Counted from the first letter of the stretch, positions 1 through 8,146 are shown. The stretch: 64,000 bases of DNA from Bacillus sp. FJAT-27264 (GCF_001682855.1 NZ_MAQW01000030.1:117275-181274); one strand, 5' to 3'. The notes: generated from the letters alone by a model not told the origin. Numbers and translations are program-made.

Positions 1-557
1 CACTCGGAATTGTGCTATATTTATGGGGCAGATCAAATCAGTCCTTTGTAAGAGCAATATATTCAATCCTATCATTCATAGTGAACATTCTGCGATCCGT
101 ACCGTTCATCATTCTGATGGTCGCGTTGATCCCGATCAGCAAATCGATTGTAGGTACTTCAATAGGCGTGTTGGGCACGATTCCCGCACTCGTCATTGGG
201 GCGGCACCATTTTTTGCCCGGCTGGTAGAGACGGCATTGCGTGAGGTAGACCGCGGAGTGATCGAAGCTGCACAGGGCATGGGAGCTTCTACCGGACAAG
301 TCGTTATGCGAGTACTGCTGCCAGAGGCTCGTCCAGGTTTGTTGGCCGGGGTAACGATTACGATTGTGACGCTGGTCTCCTACACGGCGATGTCGGGGAT
401 GGTTGGCGGCGGTGGTCTGGGTGACTTGGCGATTCGTTATGGATACTATCGTTATGAGAAGGAAGTTATGATTATTGCTGTAGCGCTGATGGTTATTCTG
501 GTGCAGTTGCTGCAAATGGCCGGCGATCGGCTAGTGAGGTATTTTACAAGGAAATAA
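1..557 (+). CDS. metI: Methionine ABC transporter permease MetI (5' end cut by window)
   Basis: Inner-membrane permease of the MetNIQ importer for methionine. The frame is open through the window edge (a GTG at 12 is internal), so the N-terminus is missing; about 184 of the usual ~220 residues are present. Hydrophobic segments include one around FIVNILRSVPFIILMVALIP. The cytoplasmic EAA-type loop that contacts the ATPase reads EAAQGMGASTGQVVMRVLLP, and the GMVGGGGLGDLAIRYGY stretch is typical of MetI. The lipoprotein gene metQ follows after 63 bases and is the matching substrate-binding component; metN is expected just upstream of the window. Family call is firm from motif and neighbour. Confidence 0.93.
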   Translation, partial: LGIVLYLWGRSNQSFVRAIYSILSFIVNILRSVPFIILMVALIPISKSIVGTSIGVLGTIPALVIGAAPFFARLVETALREVDRGVIEAAQGMGASTGQVVMRVLLPEARPGLLAGVTITIVTLVSYTAMSGMVGGGGLGDLAIRYGYYRYEKEVMIIAVALMVILVQLLQMAGDRLVRYFTRK

Positions 558-620
558 GGGCCATTAATTATAGATATCCTTATTTACAAAAAAACATACT
601 GTTTTAAGGGGGATTTACAA

Positions 621-1496
621 ATGAAAAAAGTACTACTGACCTTTTTTAGCCTGACACTGATTCTGGTGCTGGCTGCTTGCGGCAGCAACAACACTGCCAA
701 TAACGCCGCGAACTCCGCAGCGACCAATGCTCCGGCAGATGCTTCCGCTGAGCCGACCACAGAACCAGCAGCTGATCCTGTTACATTGGTAGTAGGTGCA
801 TCTCCAGTGCCTCACGCAGAAATTTTGAAAGCTATTGCTCCATTGCTTGAAGCCCAAGGCATTAAGCTAGAAATTAAAGAATTCACGGACTATGTACAAC
901 CAAACGTTCAGCTCGCCGAGAAGCAATTGGATGCGAACTTCTTCCAGCATCAGCCTTACCTTGACGACCAGAACCAAAAGAACGGAACAGATCTTGTATC
1001 CGTTGCTGCTGTTCACGTTGAGCCATTTGGCGGTTACTCCAAGAAAATCAAATCCATCGACGAACTGAAAGACGGCGCCAAAGTGGCGATTCCGAACGAT
1101 CCAACCAATGGTGGACGTGCGTTGATTCTTTTGGCCAAGAATGGTCTGATCACGCTGAAGGATGACACTAACATTACTTCTACCAAAGCAGACATCACTG
1201 AGAACAAGAAGAACCTGAATATCATTGAGCTGGATGCAGCAATGCTGCCACGCCAATTGGATGAAGTAGATCTTGCGCTGATCAACACTAACTTTGCGCT
1301 GGAAGCTAATCTGGTACCAACCAAAGATGCTTTGTTCATCGAAGGTGGAGATTCTCCATATGCTAACATCCTGGTATCTCGTTCTGACAATAAGGACTCC
1401 GATGCGATCAAGAAGCTGGCTGCAGCTCTGACTTCCCCTGAAGCTAAGAAGTTCATCGAAGACAAGTACCAAGGTTCCATCATTCCAGCATTCTAA
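621..1496 (+). CDS. metQ: Methionine-binding lipoprotein MetQ (NlpA family)
   Basis: Substrate-binding lipoprotein of the methionine importer, anchored to the outer face of the membrane. The 291-residue product begins with a lipoprotein signal with lipobox LAAC, so the mature protein starts at Cys20. It is followed by an Asn/Ala/Pro/Glu-rich linker of about 30 residues and then the NlpA/MetQ fold (VTLVVGASPVPHAEILKA, YVQPNVQLAEKQLDANFFQH, ALINTNFALEANLVP). A GGGGGA ribosome site lies 8 bases upstream. It is probably co-transcribed with metI; a strong terminator follows the stop. The exact ligand (L- or D-methionine) cannot be seen from sequence. Confidence 0.95.
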   Translation: MKKVLLTFFSLTLILVLAACGSNNTANNAANSAATNAPADASAEPTTEPAADPVTLVVGASPVPHAEILKAIAPLLEAQGIKLEIKEFTDYVQPNVQLAEKQLDANFFQHQPYLDDQNQKNGTDLVSVAAVHVEPFGGYSKKIKSIDELKDGAKVAIPNDPTNGGRALILLAKNGLITLKDDTNITSTKADITENKKNLNIIELDAAMLPRQLDEVDLALINTNFALEANLVPTKDALFIEGGDSPYANILVSRSDNKDSDAIKKLAAALTSPEAKKFIEDKYQGSIIPAF

Positions 1497-1513
1497 GATC
1501 ATATTTAACAGCA

Positions 1514-1547
1514 AACCCCCGCGGCCTTGAAGGCTGCGGGGGTTTTT
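1514..1547 (+). terminator. Rho-independent terminator of metIQ
   Basis: ACCCCCGCGGCCT pairs with AGGCTGCGGGGGT around a short loop and is followed by TTTTTGG. It starts 18 bases after the metQ stop. Confidence 0.92.
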
Positions 1548-1622
1548 GGTATGATAATGCGCATATTAGACGAGAACTATGGGATTCATGGTTAATAATC
1601 GGAGAGTCTATTTGTTCCTATT

Positions 1623-1664
1623 CAAAAAAGAAGCCCGGATGCCTGTAACAGGCTTCCGGGACAA
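1623..1664 (-). terminator. Rho-independent terminator of yutI
   Basis: Read on the minus strand, CCCGGAAGCCTG pairs with CAGGCATCCGGG around TTA and is followed by CTTCTTTTTTG. It lies just past the yutI stop. Confidence 0.9.
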
Positions 1665-1677
1665 CTATAGAACGGGA

Positions 1678-1926
1678 TTAGAATACTTGAATAACTTCTT
1701 CAATGCCTTCTACTTCTTCAATGAGGGCACGCTCAATCCCAGCTTTCAGAGTAATTGTGGAGCTTGGGCAGCTACCGCAGGCACCCATCAGCTTCAATTT
1801 AACAATGCCGTCTTCGACATCAATCAGTTCCACGTCACCGCCATCGCGTTGCAGGAACGGACGGAGCTTATCGAGCACTTCCAGCACTTCATCATACATG
1901 GACGTGCTTTGTGTAGTTTCACTCAT
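1678..1926 (-). CDS. yutI: NifU C-terminal domain iron-sulfur protein (YutI type)
   Basis: Small 82-residue protein consisting of a NifU C-terminal (Nfu) domain, which binds or delivers iron-sulfur clusters. The cluster ligand pair is visible as CGSCPSS at about residues 51-57, followed by the conserved [10 protein letters not shown] helix. The start of the domain ([20 protein letters not shown]) matches B. subtilis YutI closely. It is divergent from yuzB and has its own terminator downstream. In B. subtilis, yutI, yuzB and yutJ also cluster, so the local order is conserved. Role as a scaffold or carrier is family knowledge; the client proteins are unknown. Confidence 0.93.
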   Translation of the reverse strand: MSETTQSTSMYDEVLEVLDKLRPFLQRDGGDVELIDVEDGIVKLKLMGACGSCPSSTITLKAGIERALIEEVEGIEEVIQVF

Positions 1927-2008
1927 TTCTCAATCACTCCTTTCTTAGTGTTATTATAGTACAAAAGATTAAAAAATAAAATGGTTAGGACAGAATAGGG
2001 AGATCATC

Positions 2009-2263
2009 ATGAGACCAATAATAGAATTTTGTGCCAGCAATGCCGGTCACGGAACCGATCGTTTGCGCATCAAGCTGGAACAAAACCCCGAATATGACGT
2101 CATTGAATATGGCTGTCTAAATAATTGCGGACAATGCTACCTCGCTCCGTTCGCTATGGTAGAAGGCGAAATTGTGGAAGCCGAGACCGCAGAAGAACTG
2201 GAAGCAGCAATAGATGCCAAGATCAAAGAACTGGAAGAATGGTTCAATATTGATCTGAAGTAA
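2009..2263 (+). CDS. yuzB: YuzB family protein (DUF1450)
   Basis: Small cytoplasmic protein of 84 residues of the YuzB/DUF1450 family, whose function is not established. Four cysteines are seen: one near the N-terminus (IEFCASN) and three in the conserved core CLNNCGQC. This suggests a metal or redox site, though that is inference. The C-terminal part is a Glu-rich helix (AETAEELEAAIDAKIKELEEW). It faces yutJ tail to tail with only 12 bases between stop codons and no visible terminator, so the two transcripts probably overlap. The yutI-yuzB-yutJ neighbourhood matches Bacillus. Confidence 0.9.
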   Translation: MRPIIEFCASNAGHGTDRLRIKLEQNPEYDVIEYGCLNNCGQCYLAPFAMVEGEIVEAETAEELEAAIDAKIKELEEWFNIDLK

Positions 2264-2275
2264 TCCCATTCAATC

Positions 2276-3337
2276 TTAGCCAAAATGACGTTTGGACATC
2301 CAGAGCACCCCGCTCTTCAACAGGCGGGGGACTCTGCCCATGACGGAGCGCCGGCCCATGAGTCCAAATCCGGCGTTCTTGCCGAGGGAGCCTAATGTGC
2401 CTTTCAGGCGGATCTCATGCAGCTTTGGCGTCTCATTTCGCCATAGCGCCTGCAGAATCTGCCCTACCTGCTCACCCTGCCCTCCAGCTGCCTGGGCACT
2501 TGGGGCGAATGGCAGGCTCGCACAGTCACCGATTACAAACACCTCCGGATACTGTGGTACCCGGTAGTATTCGTCGAGAATAACCCGGCCGCCACGATCC
2601 TTCGCCACATCCAGGTCTTGAACGACCTTGACTGGCTGGATACCGCCGGTCCACACGGTTACGTCCGAGGCAATGGCTTGATCGCCGTTAAAGACAGCTC
2701 CGTCCTCGACGTGGGATACGCAGACACGTGATACAGTCTCCACGTGATGTGCATTAAACCATTCCTCTACATACTGCGAGAGCTTCGCCGGGAAGGCGGA
2801 TAGCACTCGCTCTCCTCGATCCAGAATGGAGATGTTGAGGTCAGGGCGACTTTCCCTTAACTCTGCTGCCAGCTCAACCCCGCTAAGTCCACCACCGACG
2901 ATGTTCACTTTACCGTAGGGTTTGATATCATTCAGGCGACGGTAAGTTTCACGAGTTCCCGCGAATGTCTGAATGCTGTGGGTATATTGCTCCGCTCCAG
3001 GGATGTTGTGGTAATTATCCGTACAGCCCAGGGCAATAGCCAAGATGTCATAGGAGACCGGCTCGCCGCCCTCCATGGATACCACCCGGCTCTCCAGGTC
3101 AATCGAAGCAATCTCGCCGTACCGGACGGTCAGACGGGAATGAACCGGGAACTGGATGCGCAGATGGTAATCGGTGACGGTACCTGCGGCAAGCGCATAG
3201 TATTCCGTCTTGATGCCCTGATAGGGCATCCGGTCAATTAAAACAATTTCTACGTCAGAGGGTAAATGGTTGCCAATCAATTCCTGGATAAGGGCGAGGC
3301 CGCCGTAGCCGCCTCCTAGAACAAGCAGTGTTCGCAT
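2276..3337 (-). CDS. yutJ: Type II NADH dehydrogenase-like flavoprotein (YutJ type)
   Basis: 353-residue FAD/NAD(P)-dependent oxidoreductase of the NDH-2 family, close in length to B. subtilis YutJ. The N-terminal FAD-binding motif is GGGYGGLAL. A second dinucleotide fold appears as VNIVGGGLSGVELAAELRES around residue 145, and the C-terminal FAD contact is VFVIGDCASLP around residue 272. Such enzymes pass electrons from NAD(P)H to quinone or another acceptor without proton pumping; the real acceptor here is unknown. It is one of two NDH-2-like genes in this window (the other is yumB). It lies downstream of mqnE on the same strand and may be co-transcribed with it. Confidence 0.85.
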   Translation of the reverse strand: MRTLLVLGGGYGGLALIQELIGNHLPSDVEIVLIDRMPYQGIKTEYYALAAGTVTDYHLRIQFPVHSRLTVRYGEIASIDLESRVVSMEGGEPVSYDILAIALGCTDNYHNIPGAEQYTHSIQTFAGTRETYRRLNDIKPYGKVNIVGGGLSGVELAAELRESRPDLNISILDRGERVLSAFPAKLSQYVEEWFNAHHVETVSRVCVSHVEDGAVFNGDQAIASDVTVWTGGIQPVKVVQDLDVAKDRGGRVILDEYYRVPQYPEVFVIGDCASLPFAPSAQAAGGQGEQVGQILQALWRNETPKLHEIRLKGTLGSLGKNAGFGLMGRRSVMGRVPRLLKSGVLWMSKRHFG

Positions 3338-3386
3338 GAGACCTTACTTCCTTTCGGATAGGCATAGCCGGCAGAGTCCGGCCTTC

Positions 3387-4493
3387 TTATTCGTAGACCT
3401 TGATTTCGTTATAGAAAGTATCGCGTTCGACAGGAATTCGTCCGGCACCTTTCACTAGCCAGATTAGCTCATCACGGGTCAAGCCTTCAGGAGTCAGTGC
3501 ACCTGCGGCATGGCTGATACGTTCCTTCAGGATCGTCCCGTGGACATCGGATGCACCGAAGTTGAGCGCCACTTGTGTTAATTGCGCACCGATATTAATG
3601 AAGTACGCCTTAATATGGTCAAAATTGTCCAGCATTAATCGGCTTACAGCAATTGTCTTGAGATCCTCATAAGCCGAGTTGCGGCGCATAATGCCGGCAT
3701 TCTTGTTCTTAGGCTGCATAGACAGTGGAATGAACACCATAAAGCCGTTCGTTTCATCCTGCAGTTCGCGAATTTGCAGCATATGGCGAATCCGGTCCTC
3801 ACGAGATTCGATGGAGCCGTACAGCATAGTCGTATGAGTCCTCATGCCAAGGTTGTGCGCGGTCCGGTGAACCTCCAGATATTCCTCGACGTTAGCTTTA
3901 TCCACCCGCATTTTTTTACGGTATTGGTCAGACAGAATTTCAGCTCCGCCACCAGTTAACGTTTTGAGACCTGCTGCACGCAGTTTTTCCAGCACTTCCC
4001 GGATACTCAGTCCACTGATTCGAGTGAAAAAGTCAATTTCCGCCGCCGTGTAGGCTTTTAGGGTAACTTCGGGAAATCTGTCATGCAGAGCCTGCAAGGA
4101 ATCGACATAATATTGAAAGGGTACCTTATCATTATGCCCGCCGACAATATGGAATTCCCGCACCCCTGGATTAATGTGTTGTTCGACATATTGCACCATT
4201 TCCGGACCCGAAAGGGTATACGCGCCTTCTTCACCGTCGTCTTTGCGGAAATTGCAGAATGCGCAGCGAGATTCGCAAACATTGGTGAAATACAGACTCA
4301 TATTTTCGATAAAATAAACCTTGTTTCCGTTCTTGCGAAGATTGACTTCATTGGCCAGCTGGCCTATGGTCAGCAAGTCGTTGCTTTCATATAAATAAAC
4401 GCCATCTTCCAAATTCAACCGTTCTCCGCCACGGACTTTCTCAATAATGGTTGCCATTCTGGCATCCGTATGAGGGGTTATAAGAGTAGACAT
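3387..4493 (-). CDS. mqnE: Aminofutalosine synthase MqnE (radical SAM)
   Basis: Radical SAM enzyme of the futalosine route to menaquinone. The 4Fe-4S ligands are seen as CESRCAFC. HIVGGHNDKVPF, LKAYTAAEIDFF and TGGGAEIL are the family stretches that separate MqnE from MqnC and CofH. I place the start at the ATG at 4493 because AGGAGG lies 7 bases upstream; a longer frame begins 14 codons earlier without a ribosome site. That gives 368 residues, normal for the family. B. subtilis makes menaquinone by the Men route instead, so this gene separates the organism from that model. No other mqn gene is in the window. Confidence 0.9.
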   Translation of the reverse strand: MSTLITPHTDARMATIIEKVRGGERLNLEDGVYLYESNDLLTIGQLANEVNLRKNGNKVYFIENMSLYFTNVCESRCAFCNFRKDDGEEGAYTLSGPEMVQYVEQHINPGVREFHIVGGHNDKVPFQYYVDSLQALHDRFPEVTLKAYTAAEIDFFTRISGLSIREVLEKLRAAGLKTLTGGGAEILSDQYRKKMRVDKANVEEYLEVHRTAHNLGMRTHTTMLYGSIESREDRIRHMLQIRELQDETNGFMVFIPLSMQPKNKNAGIMRRNSAYEDLKTIAVSRLMLDNFDHIKAYFINIGAQLTQVALNFGASDVHGTILKERISHAAGALTPEGLTRDELIWLVKGAGRIPVERDTFYNEIKVYE

Positions 4494-4650
4494 ATCATTT
4501 CCTCCTGAAAGTTTAGCGAAGCAAAAACAATGCATCGCAGTATCATACCAAGACCTGCCTGAATCTCAGGCATTTCTTTATCCTGTAGCGATAAGGGCGC
4601 CAGCTCTTCCCGTGACAATTTTTTGAATTTTTTCTCGGGCTGCCTCCCCT

Positions 4651-4679
4651 ATTATAAACCTCTCTTTTGGGGGGAGCAA
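4651..4679 (-). promoter_or_regulatory. Candidate sigma-A promoter of mqnE
   Basis: On the minus strand TTGCTC and TATAAT are 17 bases apart, about 160 bases before the mqnE start. The -10 is perfect; the -35 is weak. Confidence 0.5.
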
Positions 4680-4736
4680 CATCTGAAGCACATCTGCTTA
4701 GGTGTAATCAATAACCTTGATCATGGCAGTTATAAC

Positions 4737-4765
4737 TTGAGAGCCGGGGGATAGTGGAGTATACT
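4737..4765 (+). promoter_or_regulatory. Candidate sigma-A promoter of yutM
   Basis: TTGAGA and TATACT are separated by 17 bases, each one base from consensus, about 105 bases before the yutM start. Confidence 0.68.
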
Positions 4766-4870
4766 TAACTTACTTCAGAAAAATAACTTTTGGTCCTCTG
4801 GACCTTTAATACCGGAATGTTCCTGTCGAATTCGCCGGAGCATCACATTATGATTTAGGGAGGTACAGTT

Positions 4871-5230
4871 ATGATTAATATTAGTGAAACAGCTGCGGAG
4901 CAGTTGAAGACAATGCTTGGAGAACAGGAGACGCCAGGCATGTTCCTGCGTCTGGGTGTGGCAGCCGGGGGCTGCAGCGGGTTCTCTTACGCCATGGGCT
5001 TCGATGACAATGAGACCGACAAAGACGTATACATGGACGTGGAGGGCCTCAAGGTCGTTGTAGAGAAGGATGATCTGCGCTACCTCAACGGTCTGGAGAT
5101 CGATTTCGAGGAATCCGGTATGACCGGAGGCTTTACCATTAACAACCCTAACGCAACCGCTACCTGCGGCTGTGGCAGCAGCTTCCGTACGGCTACAGAT
5201 GCCGGAACGCCTAATGCGGAGCCTTGCTAA
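4871..5230 (+). CDS. yutM: HesB/IscA-type iron-sulfur carrier (YutM/ErpA)
   Basis: A-type carrier that accepts Fe-S clusters and inserts them into apoproteins in the cytoplasm. The three conserved cysteines are visible: one in AAGGCSGFSY (about residue 35) and two in ATCGCGSSF (about residues 99-101). The 119-residue length is normal, with a short non-conserved tail ending in PC. A ribosome site GGGAGG precedes the ATG. The gene is monocistronic between a good promoter and a terminator. It belongs with yutI in the same Fe-S maturation theme. The names erpA, sufA and yutM are used for close homologues. Confidence 0.92.
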   Translation: MINISETAAEQLKTMLGEQETPGMFLRLGVAAGGCSGFSYAMGFDDNETDKDVYMDVEGLKVVVEKDDLRYLNGLEIDFEESGMTGGFTINNPNATATCGCGSSFRTATDAGTPNAEPC

Positions 5231-5340
5231 TTGGTGTAGCTTCAAGATAAATTGTAGATTGTATATGAAATAAAGCACACCGCAGTCATCCTTTGGGTTG
5301 GTAACAACCCTAAAGTCATGGTTCAAGGTTTGCGGATTTT

Positions 5341-5391
5341 TACCTCCCGAATGGTGTATGATGCCAATACACTTTCGGGAGGTTTTTATTA
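5341..5391 (+). terminator. Rho-independent terminator of yutM
   Basis: ACCTCCCGAAtgGTGTAT pairs with the later ATACACtTTCGGGAGGT, followed by TTTTATTATT. Confidence 0.88.
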
Positions 5392-5407
5392 TTAAGAAGT
5401 AAAGGAA

Positions 5408-5986
5408 TTAGCTCACAGAAGAGAAGCTGGGCGGGAAGGGTAATTCGTCGAACAAGCCGGTAGCGGTCTTGAGAATTTTCTCGGTGGATTCGTAAGGGAT
5501 TTTCTTACTGCCTTTTCCTGAACTAAGCACTTGTGCGGTTTCAATTTGTACTTTTAATAAACGAAAAGTAATTGATTTTTTTAAATTACTGACGTATTCA
5601 GAGGCGGTGGTGTTTGCTGATGTGTCGTAGTTTTCCAGTCGAGATAAGGATTCGAGAAGTCCTCCACACAAATCAGTAACATCCTTATTCGTTAAAATCC
5701 CTTTTAATTGGCTAGTCTGATCTTTGATTTTGGATACTATAGCCTTAACCTCTTGAATTTGCGTCACTTCCGTCTTTAATTTGACAGTATTGCTACGTAC
5801 CTCAACATCTTCCTTGATCTCTAAAGCTTTGTTGTACACCTCTAGAGCTGCTTCATAATCCAGATTATCCTGATGCTGTTTGGCTTGGGTGACTAAATCA
5901 TTGAATTTTCTGTCTTGCCTCGATACGCAGGAGGTGAGGAGTATCACAATAACTACTAGCACATGGATAGCTTTGATTGTTTTCAA
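5408..5986 (-). CDS. Putative lipoprotein, unknown function
   Basis: 192-residue predicted lipoprotein not recognised beyond its export signal. The N-terminus has two lysines, a hydrophobic stretch and the lipobox LTSC (Cys at about residue 20). The segment FNDLVTQAKQHQDNLDYEAALEVYNKALEI looks like one TPR-type helical pair, and the rest is predicted helical with no catalytic motif seen. It lies between two terminators and reads against yutM. AT content is somewhat higher than in the neighbouring housekeeping genes, consistent with an accessory gene, but this is a weak sign. Function unknown. Confidence 0.72.
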   Translation of the reverse strand: MKTIKAIHVLVVIVILLTSCVSRQDRKFNDLVTQAKQHQDNLDYEAALEVYNKALEIKEDVEVRSNTVKLKTEVTQIQEVKAIVSKIKDQTSQLKGILTNKDVTDLCGGLLESLSRLENYDTSANTTASEYVSNLKKSITFRLLKVQIETAQVLSSGKGSKKIPYESTEKILKTATGLFDELPFPPSFSSVS

Positions 5987-6117
5987 TAAACACCCTCCAT
6001 ATTATGGTACTTTACCTAATTATACGCATGTCCTCTCCTGCAGTGTCAATCGGAAAATGCCTGGCAGTGGATTTAAATCCATTCATGGATGAGTGTGGCC
6101 GGAGTGATGCACAAAGA

Positions 6118-6172
6118 CAAAAACCTGCGGTTCTCGGGACTGTAAAGTCCAGAGCGTCGCAGGTTTATTTGT
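6118..6172 (-). terminator. Terminator-like hairpin downstream of the small membrane gene
   Basis: AACCTGCG pairs with CGCAGGTT, with an inner GGACT/AGTCC stem. The minus strand ends in TTTTTGTCTTTG and the plus strand in TTTATTTGTTT, so it may work both ways. Confidence 0.65.
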
Positions 6173-6245
6173 TTGCAGTCGATGAATCTTGTCTTACTGA
6201 CAAATTTCTCTTCTATTATATGTAGCAATTTAAGCTGCTGCCGTC

Positions 6246-6455
6246 TCATGCTGGGATAATGAATTTGTAATTGACCATGAACACGATCATTCCTGCGGCA
6301 ACCAGGGAGAAGGCAATGCAGCTTGCTCCGAGTACTCTGCGGCGGTCCTTGATGAACTTAAAGCCGATAGCGCAGACCAGAAGGGTCGTTCCCGCCAGAA
6401 CAACGGACATAGCGATCATCGCCACCCAATACAATACCTCGAAAAATTGAGCCAA
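6246..6455 (-). CDS. Small two-helix membrane protein, unknown function
   Basis: 69-residue protein with two predicted membrane helices (about residues 5-32 and 43-66) separated by a basic cytoplasmic loop, KFIKDRRR. No family was recognised. The start ATG at 6455 is preceded by GGGAGGCG. A terminator-like hairpin follows about 75 bases after the stop. Support is the ribosome site, the coherent membrane topology and the terminator; a role cannot be assigned. Confidence 0.6.
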   Translation of the reverse strand: MAQFFEVLYWVAMIAMSVVLAGTTLLVCAIGFKFIKDRRRVLGASCIAFSLVAAGMIVFMVNYKFIIPA

Positions 6456-6842
6456 TCCAGAGCGCCTCCCATGTATAATGATTCGATTTTGTCATGATTA
6501 TTTTTTTACTATACGATACTTGCCCTGGTTTGAAAAGCGGTTTCTTGCTTGCTACAGCTCATTTGATGGCGTTTACAAAACATGTCGTTTTTCCCCTGGG
6601 CAGCCTGCGACAAAATTCCGCGTTTGCCTCTGCCCATTCTCGTTTTTTCTTGCCTTTGCCAAGGAATATATTCTTTTGCCGAAAGATGCAGTATCTTCGG
6701 CTTGTGTCAAGGGCGGCTGCTCCTGGCACGATCGCCCCTTTTTGTTGTTGGCGGCCCGGGCACGGACAATCATACAGGAGGGCGGGGTACTTTCTGAGTA
6801 AAGTATACGGTAGGCTACGATAATGAAGGGAGAGGGAGGACG
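6456..6842. other. 387-base intergenic region without a supported gene
   Basis: Overlapping short frames exist on both strands, but none has a ribosome site or recognisable product. One small hairpin is visible at about 6678-6702 (GCCGAAAGAT / ATCTTCGGC). The plus strand is rich in pyrimidine runs. It presumably carries the promoter of the ATP-grasp gene that follows; no clear sigma-A promoter was found. Confidence 0.5.
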
Positions 6843-7505
6843 ATGGCAGGAAGACAACTGGCGAGCAAATGGCTGAAAACCGAGGTGTTGCTTAGCGATT
6901 CCAGAGTTGCCGGTTACATTCCAAGAACACAGCAATATAGTGATGCTGCTTTGCAGGGTATGCTTAGCAGATACGGAAATGTAGTCATCAAACCCGTTGT
7001 GGGCGGCGGAGGCTACGGTGTGATCAAAGTGTTCCGCGACCGGCGAGGGTATGGATTTACTTATATGTCGAAGACACGGATCTACCGTGATTTTAATGCT
7101 ATGCGAAATGCCCTGAAAAGAGTAAGAGTGCGGCGCAGATACCTGATCCAACAGGGGATATCCCTAGCAAGGATTGCCGGTCGGCCCATCGATTATCGCG
7201 TCAAGGTAGTGAAAAACGGTGAACACTGGGAATTTCGTTCAATGGTAGGGCGGCTTGCCCGGCCCGGCCTTTTTGTCACCAATTTATGTAAAGGTGGAAC
7301 GATGCTGAGCTGCCGCGAAGGGCTGAGACGCTCGCTCCCGAGGGTGAAGTCATCTGCGAAGCGGGCAGAGATGCGTCGTCTGACGCTGATTTGTATTGAA
7401 TTGCTGGAGCGGCGTTTTCCCGGAATAGGCGAGTTGGGATTTGATTATGCAGTAGATTTTAGTGGTAAGATATGGATTTTAGAAGTGAATACACGTCCCC
7501 AATAA
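6843..7505 (+). CDS. YheC/YheD-like ATP-grasp protein
   Basis: 220-residue protein of the ATP-grasp fold resembling the B. subtilis spore-coat-associated YheC/YheD family. The ATP-binding strand is seen as GNVVIKPVVGGGGYGVIKV (about residues 45-63). The metal-binding end of the fold is the terminal KIWILEVNTRPQ. The middle is very rich in Arg, including RVRVRRRYLIQQG. YheC/D proteins are usually longer, so this is a compact member carrying mainly the ATP-grasp core. A GGGAGG site lies unusually close (3 bases) to the ATG. The substrate is unknown. The neighbouring sda gene also relates to sporulation, though the two are separately expressed. Confidence 0.8.
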   Translation: MAGRQLASKWLKTEVLLSDSRVAGYIPRTQQYSDAALQGMLSRYGNVVIKPVVGGGGYGVIKVFRDRRGYGFTYMSKTRIYRDFNAMRNALKRVRVRRRYLIQQGISLARIAGRPIDYRVKVVKNGEHWEFRSMVGRLARPGLFVTNLCKGGTMLSCREGLRRSLPRVKSSAKRAEMRRLTLICIELLERRFPGIGELGFDYAVDFSGKIWILEVNTRPQ

Positions 7506-7645
7506 ATTAAATAATTTTTAAGAATTGACGATAATAGAAGTAGTAGGATAAAATTGCGTTTAGTTGTGTTTCCTTTAAGGCGATAATTACTGTAAAATAT
7601 GACAATTTTGAAAAATATTTTTCTGAATACAAGTGGAAAATCTCC

Positions 7646-7745
7646 TGTGTATAACTCTTATCCCCATAGTCCACTGCGCAGCTATACTCTTTCTAACCCT
7701 TACGCACAAATTATGCACAGGATTTCCACATGTACTTGTGGATAG
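7646..7745. promoter_or_regulatory. DnaA-box cluster upstream of sda
   Basis: Against the Bacillus box TTATNCACA there are two perfect matches: 7646-7654 (minus strand, TTATACACA) and 7711-7719 (plus, TTATGCACA). There are also three one-mismatch sites: 7658-7666 TTATCCCCA, 7700-7708 TTACGCACA and 7737-7745 (minus, CTATCCACA). Five boxes in 100 bases directly before the sda promoter match the known DnaA control of B. subtilis sda. Confidence 0.78.
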
Positions 7746-7754
7746 TGAGAACGC

Positions 7755-7783
7755 TTGTTCGAAAAATGATAGTTTGATATGAT
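7755..7783 (+). promoter_or_regulatory. Candidate sda promoter
   Basis: TTGTTC and TATGAT with a 17-base spacer, about 40 bases before the sda start and immediately after the DnaA boxes. The -35 is weak, as expected for an activated promoter. Confidence 0.5.
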
Positions 7784-7821
7784 AGATTCAGATCCAAATA
7801 AAGGAAAGGTAGGTGATCGTT

Positions 7822-7965
7822 ATGGTTGAATTGTCGGATGAGATGCTGCTTGACTCTTACCATAGAGCAATAGAGCTGCAACTAGAGCATGATTTCATCG
7901 CTCTGTTACTCGTTGAAATTCGCAAACGGAACTTACACTCTCCAGGTCATGCGGTGCTCCATTAA
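7822..7965 (+). CDS. sda: Sda, inhibitor of sporulation histidine kinases
   Basis: A 47-residue protein, MVELSDEMLLDSYHRAIELQ at its start. This matches the Sda family helical hairpin: LSDE.L..SY..A..L..D.DFI.LL..EI.RR. in B. subtilis. Sda binds the dimerisation domain of KinA-type kinases and blocks sporulation when replication is being initiated or is damaged. A GGTAGGTGAT ribosome site lies 6 bases before the ATG. The cluster of DnaA boxes upstream is the hallmark of replication-coupled control, and a strong terminator follows. The tail after IRKRNLHS differs from Bacillus. Confidence rests on the fit of both protein and promoter. Confidence 0.9.
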   Translation: MVELSDEMLLDSYHRAIELQLEHDFIALLLVEIRKRNLHSPGHAVLH

Positions 7966-8021
7966 GACGCAGACGTTCATCTGCAGCAGCTACATATATC
8001 AAACCGCAAGTCACACAAAAT

Positions 8022-8073
8022 AGGGTATCCATCCCGGCTTGGTGTTAAGCCGACGGCAGGATACCCTTTTATT
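8022..8073 (+). terminator. Rho-independent terminator of sda
   Basis: AGGGTATCC..CCGGCTT pairs with AAGCCG..GGATACCCT and ends in TTTTATT. Confidence 0.9.
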
Positions 8074-8146
8074 ATGCTATGATAAATTATGCGTATTAGT
8101 GTATAAAAATTGATGCGCTATGTCTTAAGAGATGTTTAGCAAACCT

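Noticed and set aside
1579-1959. Plus-strand frame of 126 codons
   Set aside because: It runs antisense across the yutI gene and the yutI terminator; yutI has the CGSCPSS motif and its own ribosome site.
4556-4577. Hairpin GCCTGA-ATC-TCAGGC as a terminator
   Set aside because: It lies in the 5' leader of mqnE with no gene reading into it on the plus strand; the stem is only six pairs and may be chance.
6478-6823. Several overlapping frames of about 70-109 codons on the plus strand
   Set aside because: No ribosome site, no recognisable domain, and three overlapping frames share the same span; they look like chance openings in an intergenic region.
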